Part shown: in pieces, positions 13,301 through 28,300 of the stretch
Layout: each line of letters begins with the position of its first letter
How positions within the stretch are numbered: position 1 is the stretch's first letter
NCBI GenBank assembly: GCA_028023455.1
Contig: JAQFVV010012446.1
Span: forward strand, 5,827,501-5,891,500
Reading direction: 5' to 3'
Origin: Epiperipatus broadwayi
Taxonomy: Eukaryota; Onychophora; Udeonychophora; Euonychophora; Peripatidae
Length of the DNA stretch: 64,000 nt
Translations under genes and position numbers: made by a program
Notes under the pieces: model-generated
Databases searched by the model: none
What the model was told of the DNA's origin: nothing
The model's input: only the letters and a program-made list of their open reading frames with translations

Positions 13301-16300
13301 ATATATATTAGTGAATAATTCTAAAAATGTCATACCTGTCGAACAGAAAAATAATATTGTGTATCAAATTTTTGTGGATATATGTTATCATATATAGGTG
13401 GATTAAGGTGCGTATTGAAAAAAGATGAAAGGAGCAGGAGTTGTTATATAAGCATGTGAAAAGTAAAAATAATAGTGATTTAATGACTGCTTCACTTTTC
13501 TTGGATCATGAAAGGACATGTAAATATAAATTTAAGTTTGGTATTGAAAGTGTTAAGATTCTTTCATAAAAAGAAAGAAACCATAATAAAATCCTATAAG
13601 GATAGGTTTAGAATAGTAAAGCCGTAGAATAAAATATAAGTGATTAGGGTGTGTGTGTTAGGCAGATTTGATGCACACGAGGTCAAAAACAAAAATGGAC
13701 GCTCTAGTGGGCAAAATAGAAAATTCTTTCATAAAAAGAAAGAAACCATAATAAAAGAAAAAATTAAGGAGGTAATTTTAATAAATATGAATAAAATGAA
13801 TTTCATTAATAGACAAGCTGCTAACATTAAAATTCCAGATTCATGGGATTTGAGTTGATGATGTTTGCTTCTTTTTTTTTTTAATTTAACGGCAGTTGAG
13901 GTGGGTTAAGGAATTAACCGAAAGTACTTCTGTGGATTGAAAGACTGTATATAATAGTTAATTACTGTTATATTTATTATTTTTATTGTTATTATATATT
14001 TGCGTATGTACGGAATCATTAATGGTCCACTCATAATAAATACATTTGGCCATTCTAATTTCAGAAGAAAAAAGAAATTCAGGATATGTTTGCAATTCAA
14101 TACGCGAAACGCAAATGCATCTGCATATATATTTTACTAATCTTCAAAACCTTCTATTTGATATCTTACATTGCTTTCTATTAGCTTGTATCTTAGCAAA
14201 TATTTTCTGAAAGACTTGCACCTCTTTAAGATGTTTTTTGGGAGAATTTTTATAATATAAAATGAAGTATTCCTCTCATGAAAACCATTTCCGATTTAAT
14301 AGGAAAATATTTGTTTTAAGATATATGCTGCTATTCATTCATTTCACATGTCCAGTCTATTAAAAATTCAATAAACATCACATGATCACCACATCACATG
14401 ATTAATACATATAGAGAGTTGCCTGTTTTCCATTAAAAAATTTTAGAATAATGAGGAGCTGTCTTAAACAGAAATTTTCAGACACTGCTCTATAACAAAC
14501 TAATTAGCTGAAGTAGTTCTATCATTGCAATGGGATGCAGCTGCTGCACATCGAAATCTGTGTTTCATCTTAGCCCCAAAGTTCGCTCTTCTGCCTAAAA
14601 AACTATCAGAATATGAGATATGTAATTTGATTCATATTCTCAAACAGATAACCATCCAAGTTGCACATTGTTGCAATTTTTTTTTCTTTCATTACTGGTT
14701 GATAAAAGCATCTGAGTTTTTCTTTTGAAAATTGATTACTAAACTAAGTCATTGTGTGGGGCCTTCGAAATATTAAATATGTTTGGTAAAAATTATTTTA
14801 AAAAAAATTGCAAGAATAGCGCAATCGTAATCATACGGTAAATCTAGAAGCCAAAAAGATAAAGTTCTAGTTACAGTTTAAGTTTTAAAAATTTACTTTT
14901 AAACCTATATCGCATATTGACGTCCATTTTATTAAACTGTCTTTAAACTGTTTTAAAGTCTTATCATAAAAATGGAAATTAGAGCTAGTACATACTGTTG
15001 TTCAACACCAACTTTCATCTCAAATGCCTTGAATTTTTCATCACCAAGTAATACACTTCATCTTACACTATTGTGTAGCAGACATATAATTTGAATAAAC
15101 TTTTGATAGATAGCCATTTTCAAATATTATGGCGAAGTCTTTCATTTGACCGAGTCAAATGGCTTGTTCAAATTGATAAATCACATTTTTGTTTATAATA
15201 CTTTTTTTATTGTGACTGGCAACAGAAATCGCATCTTTAATTTTTTTTTAATTCTTAAAACTTCATTGAATCTCTGGTAATCATTCCATTATGGTCAGAA
15301 GTAACTATTCAGTACAATTGTTAACTTTTTGACATCTCTGAGTTACATTGAAAAAATAATAATTGTCTTGAGCCACACATTGAATACACAAACATTATGA
15401 AAAATTGATAAGCTAAAAAAGGGTCTGTGCATAATTTTCGTAATTTCCTCTACTATAGATAATCCCAATCATGCAGCCGCCCATTCAGTGAGTCTTAAAA
15501 TCATCTAGTAGGTTCCAGGTTTGACATAACAAATACAGAAAATATACATATCTAAATAATAAAACATAATTGATTTTTTTTTTTTTTAATATCACAAAAG
15601 TAAAAGGAAAGAAGGTAACATAAAACTAATGAAGTATTTGACATTGTATTTGAGAGTATGTCTACATTTATTTTCATCACATTATGACTCGTAATCACAA
15701 AAAAAAAAAAATGTAATGTTTTAAATAAGTTTACAATTTTGTGTTGTGCCGTATTCATAGCCATTCTGGGCCACATGTTGGATACCCCTGCTTTAAATAA
15801 TTTTTAAATTCAGCACATTTTGTACTATGTATTTTCTTTTATTTTTGAGATTTATTTCTTGGCTGTATTTCGTAATGAATAAAATCTTATTTTTTACTTT
15901 CACTTTTGAATTTTTACAGATTTCATTGATGTCATGAATGCAGTAAATGAAGTTAATTTTAAAAATAAAATATTAACTTTGCAAAAAAAAAAATAAGACT
16001 AATAAACATAAGGCAAAAACAAAAAACTTCATTTTAGCCTGCAGGCTATAAAATGTTTTTGAATGAATAAATAGTGATTCTTTAAAAAGGTATTAGTTTT
16101 CATAGATATCTTAATAAAATATAATTTTAAATAACAAAACTTTCTTTAAGATATTAAACTTAAACTTATAATTATAAAAAAAAGCAATGAAATATTGTAA
16201 GAATGGTTTTGATGAGAAGTGTGTCCATTTCATTTTATCTCTGATATCATTAAAATTTGACTTGACTAATTTGCTTTTAATAAGTTACAAAAAAATCTAA

Positions 16301-19300
16301 AGATCCTGTATTTATATTTAGTAATTTTACAAAAAATAAATAATAACATATAAATAGATTATATATAAACTTATTTTTTATTTTCACAATAGAAACAAAT
16401 GATACTGCAAGTGCCCTAGTGTGCTTTCCTCTCTGTACTATATAAGTATACTTGTTTTCTTAATTCTCATTGGCTCCACTTTCTACTGGTTTTATTTTTT
16501 AACCCCAGTAATTCTGGCAGAGTTAAAGGTCTTTTGTAATGAATTATTCTTTATAACTATTGAATCATTGATAAATCTTTTTATTTTTTTAAATTGGAAC
16601 AATAGAAATGTCCTTAAAATCACATGGCTTAATGTTGAGGATTCGTATATTTTTTAAAAATTCCGTCATATTTTAAAACTTTTTCAGAATTATATTAGGA
16701 CCCGCAATCTTTCTTCTTTTTTTAAAATTACACAGAGTTGTTTAATTCCATCGACTGGATATCTCTGACTAAATCTAAATAAGTCAGTCGTATAAATAAG
16801 CAGAGCAGTCATGGCAATCCATACCATTTGGTTCCAAAATCATGGAGGAAAAATGGCAAATATTATATAATTTTCATTTTTAATAAGCACATACATATAG
16901 CATAGTTAGATGCACCTGTGATACAATTTATTTTTAAAATTATACATATTAATAATAATAATTTATATAAGAAAAAAATTGAATAATGCTGTTATGAAAA
17001 AGATAATGGAGTAATAAATTAAGGAATGGAGAGGTATGTGCATACTCAAGTTTACGTTCATCCGATCTTTTTTTTTTCTCTCAGAAAAAAGCTTACTATC
17101 TTTTTTCTTCATTCTTTTAATAAAATTTGTTAATGAAAATGTAATCCTTGTATGATGTTAGTTAAATTTGTAAATTTCATGTGCATTTGTCTGTGAGGGG
17201 AAACAGTGGCCATTTTCACTTTTGCACTCATTGTAACATTTCCACTGTAAATTAAATAATTAAATTTCATTTGAAATGGCCCCAAAGTATTAAATTAATA
17301 ACTAAGTCTTGAATTACTTTGTTTAAAGTTTATGCCAATTTTTAAATCATTACAAACCATCTCTTAAGTGCAGCAAGTGACGTGAATCATGCTTTTTATA
17401 TCCTCTATCCACAAATTTAAAGCTTTTCCAATCTTTGTTAAATACTTATTATGTATTATGAATATAATTTCACTAATAAATATTAAAAATACAATTTATC
17501 CAAACCCATTTGAGGGTGATTTTGGTAATAATAAATATTCTTGCATGAATTAACTATTCATTACAATTTAATATTCGTCAATCTTCAAGGTCAAAACAAA
17601 GTCAATTTTTCTGATGAAAGCCACAAGCTAGAAACTAGTCGAGGGTTATTGGATGGGTAGGCATTAGATAAGGATTTTATGCACAAACCTTCCTGCATTA
17701 CCAAGTGGACCAATTGTATGGAAAGTTTTACCTCTGTGTAAACAGCTTGTGTAACTATAAAGAATGATGATTATGTGATGTTTAGTGATTATCAGGTACA
17801 TGTAAAATTCCTATCCTTAGTATTTGAATCTCCATCTTCAAAGCAGTGTTTGAGTTTTATCATTGAGGTCTGTGATTCAAAGTTGAAAAGAATGCAGATG
17901 CGCAGCCAGCAATCATCTATGTATACACACCAAAACACAATCCTTTTTAATATAACCTGAAGTCATTTATTTGCATGTATATTTTGTCATTTAATATAAC
18001 ATCTGTGGACATTCCTTTATTTCACTCTTTTTATTATGTTTTGTCATGAACATTTTGTTGAGCCATGTTCAATTTTAGGAAATGTTTTTATTTAAAAAAA
18101 TTAGATACGAATGCTTAAAAATAATCGTCTCCCTTGTCACTTCAGTATTTTATAATTAAGGCACGAGTCTATAACGTACATATAAATGTAAAGAGGAAAC
18201 TAGCATCGCTTAATTTACATATAATTGAGAGGGAAAAATTACTCTCTCTCTCTCAGGCTATGAACAAATATTACTTAATTTAACATAGATATATTCTTAA
18301 ACTTTAATAAGATACAGTGTTATTCATTTCTTTCTGGCAGTAGTGTTGCCATGACTGTAGATTGCTTATATTCTATTGGTTGATTTAAGCATAAAGGCTG
18401 TGATAATGTGATTTATGTATATATTTGATTAATTATTTAGTAAAGTATTAACTAATTAAATAAATGGCTTCATTGCGTAGGAGTTCGTAAGACACTCGAG
18501 CATGGAAGTGCTAATACTGACTTTAATCTGGGAACTTTACCCTTCTAAGTCTGATACCCTCTACATTGCACTAGATTACACAGGGCAATTTATTCATTTG
18601 TTCGAAAGAGATTAATATTTAACTGAAGATTTTTTAATTATGTAAACAAAAGTATCCTGTCATCAAGAATAGATCGCATTGCAATTTTAATGCAATGGAA
18701 GAATGGCGAATGAAGAGCTAAGAGTTACCAGATCAATTTTCAGTTAAGCTATTTGAATGGAAACATAGTGCTTAACCTTCCAGTTGAGTGTTCAAATATC
18801 AACCAAATAATCCTACATATTAGAAGTGGATGAGATGTGTTATCATATTTTGATATAGACATGTTGGCAATTGGAAAATTTTATTTCCGAATTGTAAATC
18901 ACAATACTTATAATTTATTCTTTTACCATTATTTGCTATTATAGTGCTAATTACGATATTATTATTTGACAGTTCTTTACATTAAAATTAAAATGATTTC
19001 TACTTCTGTCATCAATATCATATGGGCAGAAATTGTATTAAATGAAGATATGCTTGATAATACATATGTCTGTATCATTGACATTTGGAGTTTGTGGTAC
19101 TTAAATTACATGTACTTCTGGATTTATTTAGAGAATCAAAATTAAACAGCCACTTTCCCCGTCCAATAAAAAAGAAAAAAATGTATGAAAAGGCCAGATA
19201 TTTTACGCAAATGTTTAATAGAATATTGCAGTACGACTCGTATTTACGTCTGGGAAGAAATATTTTGTGTAACTACAATCAAATCCTCTTTATCCATATA

Positions 19301-22300
19301 TATCTATTTTTAATTTGATTTATGAATGACCAAAACACCTTATTTGTAAAACTATATATATATGACTACAGATCCTCTTTTTCCGTTAGGTTAATGTGAT
19401 TTCCATGCTTTTCACTTTAGAACAGACACTATTCTTTTTCCAGTAATTGCAAATGGAGATTATTGATATTTGTAATTCAATTTTTTTTCTTGCATATACA
19501 CAATGTGTCCCAATAAAAAAAGTGACTGATGACTGAATCTCTTTCCCAGCTATGCACCATCTCTGAATCAATGCTATTTACCACGAATGTTTTAAGGCTG
19601 GAATGTGCCTGGGTCATAAGTTATCGCATGAAATACAACAATGGTTTCATATTTTAATCCAGGATGGAATAATGCACTAACATTAAATTTTATTTTGAAA
19701 TGTTTGAAATGATTCAAACTGTATGTGGCAGTGAAACCTTGAATTACAAGAATATTTTCAAATGATTTGATTATTGAAGATTATAATAATTAAAAAAGCA
19801 AGTCATATATAACATGACATTATTGAAGATTATCTACAAAAATACAAAAGACTGTCATATTTCATATCATAAGTCATGATTCATTTGTGATAGCATTTTA
19901 AAATTTTTATCGGAATAGTTCAATTCTAAAATAAGTAACATGCATTCATTCAAAGATGGGCTACAGGAAACTTGGAAAAAGAACCATTCACTTTTTTCAC
20001 TGGAACATATTGTGTTTATATACAAAATATGAATTTGTTTTTATGCAAAAAAAAAAGAGAGAGAGATTACAGATGGGATATGCACATATACAACGACTTC
20101 TTGAAGTATGCAAAATATCTATTATACCTCAGATAATCCCCACTCCATTGTTTTAGCATTTGTAGAGAAATATTTCTAAAAATTACATAAAATTTTTATA
20201 AGATATTTAATTTTTTAATCCTTAATTTTTTGATTAGACTAAAATAAATATTAAGTAAGGAAATAAATATATATATATTTTTAGAGAAGAAAGAAATCAG
20301 TCGATTATCGTTAGTGGTGAATCGGGAGCGGGTAAAACGGTATCTGCAAAATATGCAATGAGATATTTTGCCACTGTGGGTGGTTCGGCTGCGGAAACGA
20401 ACATCGAAAAGAAAGTTCTCGCATCAAACCCCATTATGGAGGTTAGAAAACATTTATTTAACTAATTAGTGAAGTATGGTTATTTTTAATTGTAGTACAT
20501 AAAAATTCGATCTTTGATCCTTTTTAACTGCTTGTATTTAGATTTTTTTTGATAGTTTATCATTATAACTATTTTGCTATATTATTTTATCAGAATTGAA
20601 TGTAAGCATAATTTTATTTCATATTAATATTATAAAAACTTTTAAACGGTTTGTCAACTGAAAGCTTATGATTTACATGTAAGTCATTGCTTTATATATC
20701 TATATCATTCTTTTATGTAAATACATATAATTGAATTATAATTATATAATGATTAATTTTTTAATTTTATAGTTAAATTAGCGCTGATGTTCTATCTGGG
20801 TAGTAAGAATAAGATTCGTTAGAGTGTTTAGACAATATATGATTAGCAATTCATAAAAAAATAAATTACTTAATATCTAAAGAATATTACTTTTTTTGTT
20901 TGCTAAGTATTCATATTAGTGTTTCATATCATTTTTTTCATATATATATATTTAAATTCTGTATGTATGAGTATATATTGTAACAGAGTCGAGTAGGATA
21001 TTACATACATATATTTATAAATAAAACAATAGAGAATTTGTTTTGCTTATAAATATTCATAATAACCATCATAAAATATAGATGTACTTTCAGTTATATC
21101 CATAACCATTTTTAACTGGAAACTTTTTAAATTCTATTCAAATACATTTACTTTCACCAAATTTAAAAGCTTTCCTTTTAAAATGTTATGGAGGTAATTA
21201 ATGGTTATGAATATTTATTAGTACATTTAATACTTCTTTTGTTTATTATTATTAAAATAATTAATCATGCCTTGCACCTGGGACATGGATACCCAAAACA
21301 ATGGTAACCAAATGTACCACAATCTTTCAACCACAAATTGACATTTAGTGACATATATATGATATTGTAATCAGACCACTTTTGATCACGACTGTAATTG
21401 ACTTAGTAGCCCAATCATTAATTATAATGAGCATATTGGGGAATATTATCAGCTAACAGCCTATTGCTAATAAAAATAATTCCTCACAATAATATTTCCT
21501 CTCATCGTATGAGTATAAACTCATACTTGATATTTATTCGTTCTGGTGAGATATATTATTAAATACCAAAACCATATCACTGGCAACATAAGTTTAAACT
21601 TATACCCTTTGAAGAGATCATATCAGCTTCAGATCATAGCTCTTGGGATTTTTAAAACAACAGTAATGTTGCACTACTTAACTAACTTGATGAAATGCAC
21701 AAATGAAAAGGGAACATAGGCAGAACCATTATAACAATAACAGTTTATTCCAGGATCAACTTGCGAGTAGTATTTATATCCTCTCAAACCATTACCATTG
21801 CAACAATCGGATTAAAAAAAAAAACAAATACACAGGGGGATTCAAAAATAACCGGCATTTTGTAATAAAAAAATTGTACATTTATTTTTAAGTGTTGCAA
21901 ATTGAATCGTTTTAAAAAGTATAGTCTATTTAATGCAATGTCACATTTCAAAGAAGTCCAGAAACACTTGGAAAGTGATGCACTTTAACTCTTCTGTCAC
22001 ACACCCCATTCTTAGTTCGCAAAAAAAAAAAAAAAGAGAATTTTTTTCATTTGAGAGATTTTAAAAAAATCTGCCAAAGCGAGATCGAGAAAATATGGCT
22101 GATAGATAAACTGGGTCATGCCAAATTTAGATAAAAACTGTTTCACACTCAAGACTTTGAAAAATGACATTGTCAGAGTGAAGTTTGCACTCTTTTCTTT
22201 GCATAAAACAAAATGTTTACATTTTACTGCATCACATAAAAGTTTCAGGACTTGGAGATAAAATATCTGATCGTTACAAACTAAATCTGAGAGAAAAATA

Positions 22301-25300
22301 TCGTTTGCATCAAAAAAAAATCAGCATTAATTCAACAATTTAGACATTATAAAAAAAAATTGACAACTAAGCAAAACGCACTTTAGAAAAAAATGTGCTA
22401 CATGAACCCACGATTTCACACAGCAGTATCCTTTGGCAGATTGATGCAAAAGCGTTCTTGCAAGAAGTCTGTAACAACAAAATTATATACTACAACAGGT
22501 GACTATACCAAAGAACGATTCTGGTTATTTTTGGGGTCTTCCTCGTATATAATGCACACACATCTAATTATAAAGTAGTTGCATATGCAACACATAGAAA
22601 TAAATTAGTATAGTTGATAATTAACAATTTAGAGAAAGATATAATATATACTAACTTATAAATGTAGTGAAAATTAAATAGTTTATCTCACTTCAGTTCT
22701 TGTACTTCGTCCTTTTGTAGTGGAATCAGGTCCTTTGTCAGATAAAAAGCATAGTTATTCATATAAGAAAATTAACACTTTGTCCGTTTATAATATTCCT
22801 CGTAACGACTTTTTATTTTGTTTCCTTTCATGGAGTTTGGATGTATATTTCTCATTTATTCACAGTTTCAAATAAGTTCTTCATTCACTATTTATTCCTA
22901 TACAGATCACACAAATTTATCCATGTAGTTTTTCTTTTCTTTTAAAAGAAATATGAATTCTGCAAAGTTTAATAAAATGGTCGTGGCAATTTCTCTATTG
23001 ATTAGTCCATTGTCAGCTGGTTATTCTCCATCAGTTGTTTTCTTTTACCTTGGTGAAGCATGTTTAACTATTTATATATACTAGAACTAGGATGAGAGCA
23101 ATTCTTTTTTTTTCCATGCTAGTTATTCAGCTAGACGTTTTACGTTCTTGCGTGGAGCCTTGTGCAATTGAAGAATGAACCCCTTAAGTTTCTTAGCAAG
23201 CAATTGGTTTAATATTTATCATATATCCACACAAGACCATCATATAGTTGATTTATATCGCACACTTATTACTTTTCAATTTGTAGTGCATATATATGCT
23301 TTCTGCTGGATTTTGCAATTCCACACTCTTATTCTCTCCAAACTGTAGACTGAACCAACTGCAGAGCTTCTGACAGCCATTTTATGTTTATCAGACTTAA
23401 TTATTTTTATTCAAGTTCATTAATATGTTTATCAATAAGCAGATTAATTAACAAAAAAAAAAAATCCATTTACAATTTTTATCAAAATCTCTCTTTTTTT
23501 TTTTTGATAAACACAGAGAAAAAAAAACTTATGAGGATTAATCACAATTGGAAACAGAAAAAAGTAAATATTATTTTCCTTTTTTTAGTACTATTTATTT
23601 ATTTATTTTGAAATAGTTAGTTAAAACTTCTATTTGATTGACTTTAATAAAACTATTTTCCCTTTTCCTCTCTCTTTCCAAAACTGATTTTTACCATCGT
23701 TTAACACAACTCTTTTTTCTCTTTTAGTTTTATATCGAAAATTTGTTTAAGAGAAAATGTAAATGAATCTACATACATAGCATGAGGTTTTAGAATGAAT
23801 TTACTATTACTTAGTGTTATATAGTTTAACCCTTTATCGACTGAGGGTTTCAAATAAAGAAGAAAATATTTATTCTTATTATATGACTTTTGCTATTAAT
23901 TAGCATTTTATTATTTAACCCTTTGTTTACTGAAGGTTTTAAGAATTAACATAACCTTTAATATACGATTTGGCTACACATACCTACAATATATATCTTG
24001 GAAAGCCATTTTTGTCTATTTTAAGTATTATCAGAAATTTTTTTACAACATTGTGAATCAATCTGTAATACCAAATATACTTTTGAAGAATTTAGTCTTG
24101 GTTCAGTTAAATAACTATCATCATCAATTTTATTCTTGGGCTACTAAATAATGGAAATCATTATGATTAGCAACCAATCAGTCTGCCATTCTAACCCCAG
24201 TGGAGCTAAATTTCTACTTACTTTTATTATTATTATTACTTGCTTTTATTTTATAGAAGCAATAAATTATTCACATGGATGCAGCACTTTGGTTAATATA
24301 CAAGGCTCCACACACATACTCATATATATATATGACAAGTCCCATTTGAATCTCTTAACAAAAATATGAGATCATAGTCATCAATGATAAAATCAAGATT
24401 TTGGATCAAAGAGAATAAAGAATGAAGATGAATTTAATAGAAAATAATGTTTAATAAGTAGTAAAAAAATTAATAACTTGGACAACTTAACAAAAGAGCA
24501 ATACAGAGGCTTCAGCGCACTCAAAGAAGTATGGTGAGATACATGTTAGGAGTAAGAAGAAGAGATCGAAAACTAAATACATGGTGAGAAACTGTTGAGA
24601 TCTTAAACTGGATTCCAAGAGATTGTAAAAGACCTAGAAAGAGACCACATGTGAGATGGATGAAATAAAAAAGTGTGCCGGGGTGATGTGAAGAAGAGAG
24701 GGTAGAGATCAGAGAAGTTGGATTGAATTTGGAGAGACCATCCTGCAGTGGATTGATAATGGGTGAAAATGATGATATGATTTGAGTGTTTACAACTTAT
24801 TTTAAAAACAGATTTCAATATTAAATTAAGAATAGATTATGATTATCAGGGTATTTTTGCAAAATCCAATCACTACATTTGATAAGATTGGTTTAACAAC
24901 ATTTTACATTTAAAATTACAAAAATTAAATAAGCCTGTAAACATTATAAATATTAATAATATAATTTATATGAAAAATAATTCAAACACTAGCAATTCTA
25001 CAATAAAGAATAATAAGTAAAGAATGGGAAATAAAGAGCTCATATCTTACCCAAGTATTAAGCAAAATAATTTTGTACATATGTTTATTAAATAATAATG
25101 CAGTGGAGCCACAATATCTAATATATGTTGTTCCAAGCTCCCTTTGCATATGTTACATGCGATAGCTCATTTTAGTTGATTAACTTCGATTGTAATAGAA
25201 TACGGATTATTTATTGAATTGCAAGAGAACCATACATTCACATGCACACACACACACCCCACACACATATATATATACAGAAATGTTTTTTATATGTATG

Positions 25301-28300
25301 ATATGCATATATAAATTTAGATTATAATATGAGCAGACTTTTTTTAAAAATGTACTTATTAATAATAAATTAAAAGAGGCGCATTTATATTTACTGCACG
25401 TGTGGTCATTCTTTCACATCCTCTCAAAAAATAAAAACATAAAAAAACTTGTGCCATATCTTTACATTTTTAAATAATGTGAATTGTGAAATTCCAATTT
25501 TGATCGCAATTAAATATGCTCTAGGGAATATCTTTTTCTTCAGTAACGTTTTGTTTTCTTTGGCAACATATTGACGTAAAACTATGCCCTCATTAGTTGT
25601 TTTGATATCATTAAATCCATATCAATTTTACGAATGATCTTAAATTTCTTAGAAGTTTTAGCATTATGCTTAGAAAGCATTTTATTATGTTAAATATACT
25701 ATATATCATATTGGAAATGGTAATAAAATGAAGAATAAAATATATGAGCTTTCAGCACTAGACAAAAAATATTATTAATAATCACGTTCACATATGTTCG
25801 ATTGACACAGAAAAATAGTTACTAGCATATTGTAAAATATAAAAGATTTACAAATTTTAGGGTTTTTTGTTTTATTTTTAAATATGAACCCATATGGTTC
25901 CAAGCTGGAAAAATTGCTCCTGTCATATAAAATTTACAAGTTCTTTTTTTTTTTGTTTATTTACATTTTTTTTTTTGTATAACATAATTGAAGTTGTGTA
26001 TATATATATCATGGCCATGGCTTCACTGTATTACATTGGATGGATATTTCCTTTCTGTTTTTCACTTTTTGTTTGCATTAGGTTTGTTCATAGTATTCAG
26101 AATTCATGACAATAATTGACGGAATTCTTCCTGTTAACAAAATTGGTGTAAGAATTGTTTGTAGGGATTACTTTAGTTCAAAACCATGCAATAACTTTTG
26201 TTGATGTTGATCCACATTCTAAATTGAAAATCTAGATGATAACCTTTGGACAACTTTCAGTTTAAATGATGTGATAATTTTATGCCACTTTTAACTTTAC
26301 CGCCAAGATAATAATTCTTCAGTGGATGGAGGCAAAGTATGAATAAAACAGTAAAATAAGTGGCACAAAAAAGATGCTTTAACTGATAATTTTTTCTAAA
26401 GCAATATCAATAAACAGTTGTACCATCACATTGGTAGAAAATATTGGCATAGTCTGATTATCCCCCATGTCAATCCTTGTTAACCTATTTTGTTTTTCTC
26501 CTCCTTTTCTAATTACCATCATCTAGTATGCCTCTCTTAACTGATTTTAAAATCTGAGTTAAAACTGTCTTGCATTGGTGGTTGAGAGGTCAGCGCGACT
26601 GCCTTGCACTTGCAGGCAGTTGCCCGGGTTTCGGGTTCGCGTCCCGGCCGATGCTATGACACTTAAAAAAAAAAAAAGACTATGTATATAGTTTTAGATT
26701 TATTTAGGAACAAATAAGAAAACAAAAAGATATGCCAAAGGTTTCTGCTTACATATATATCTACAAGCATACTCCATTGAATTCTTAATAATCAATTATA
26801 CTTAATTAATTAATTTGACCATTTTAAAGAATCCATTGAATTCTAGAAGCATATAGATTAATTTAAGAATTTTATGAATGTGAAATTATCTGATTTAGGA
26901 ATTTTTTCGATATTTCAGTTTAACTGATAATTAGCTTTGGGGGTTTAAGCAGATCAGATTAGAAAACAAGTTTGGTAGATGGGAAAAAATTAAATGAATT
27001 ATTTTTTGTCTACACCTAATTTTAAAACTCTGATAATTTTATTTTTAATATAAAAAGAGTACACATAAATCGCCTTTTTTTTTTTAATGAAAATGCAAAT
27101 AGAAAATTTGATACCAATTTAGTATGTACTCTGGGATTTTTTTCACACCTGGGGGAGCCTCCAAATCATTAGTGTAATACTGAGCAATAAACCTAACATT
27201 TCCCCATAATTTAGCTAAATGTCTAATTTCATGCATACTTTTTAATTCAGATCTTGTTTTGAGATTTCGATAAAAAGTTTCAGTTTTTCACTAAATAATA
27301 TGAATAATAAATACGTATTTTTTTATTTTATTTGCTGTTGTATGATGAGCAATAAATATATATAATATCAACAGTGAGTACATGAATAGAGAGATTCGTG
27401 ATTTGCTCTTGTGATTTTTGCTTCTTCTTTTTTTCACTAAATAATGCAAGCAATAAATGCATGAGAATTTTTTAATTCATTTTGCAGTTATTGAGCAATA
27501 ACAAATTAAAAGTCAGATTAAAGAGGTTGCTTTTATCTGACAAAATAGATTGGCATTGATATTACAAAAACATAAGTATATTTACAGATTTATTTTAAAA
27601 TTGATTTGTTAGAATCTGACCTGTAATACATCTTAGTAATGTAATGGAACATATTTATTCCACGAAATAGATTAATATTAACAATCAATATTAAACATTC
27701 ACATTGCAAGATGTCACTATCTATGCTGTGAACCGGAAAAATTGCAGGCCTCAAATAGACAAGTCTTCAGTATTTAATTTGAAAAAAGGGTTTGATTGCC
27801 ATTACTTCTGTGTGCTTTGCCAGCACAAGTCAACTCTGATTTCCATCAGCAAGAGAGAATGTGCATGTGGCTCAGCCATCCACTGATAAGTGGTCAACCT
27901 ATGTAGACCTCAACACCCTGGAGATTCTGATATTCTACCATCAACGACCAGCTGTGTTACATCGATCTGGTGATGGGAACAAACATTCTTGGGATGAAGC
28001 CAAAGGAAAAATTTTCAAGAGAATGAAAGGCATGTTACCGGATCTGTCATCTGGATTTTATCTGTGGGAAAATGTGGCAGCTGAACAATTTTGTAGTCTT
28101 CTTTCAGGACATTCATTCTACTTTCTGCTGCCAGAGAAAAGTTTTACTTGTTTTTTTTTTTTCTGTTTTGATTTATAGCTTTATTTAAATAATAATAATG
28201 ATGATGCTACTGCTGCTTGTAGTTTAACAACAATAAAAAAACTACTATTTTGTTCGTACTGTTTGTTAATTAAAAATTTTAAAGTATTTAAGTATCTATC

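Noticed and set aside
18475-18590. tRNA-like patch on the minus strand
   Set aside because: A and B boxes are both weak and no second copy was found in the window.
26567-26677. A functional tRNA gene
   Set aside because: The anticodon-type loop is 11 nt, the A-tail is transposon-like and a second copy with a damaged T-arm exists; it is a SINE.
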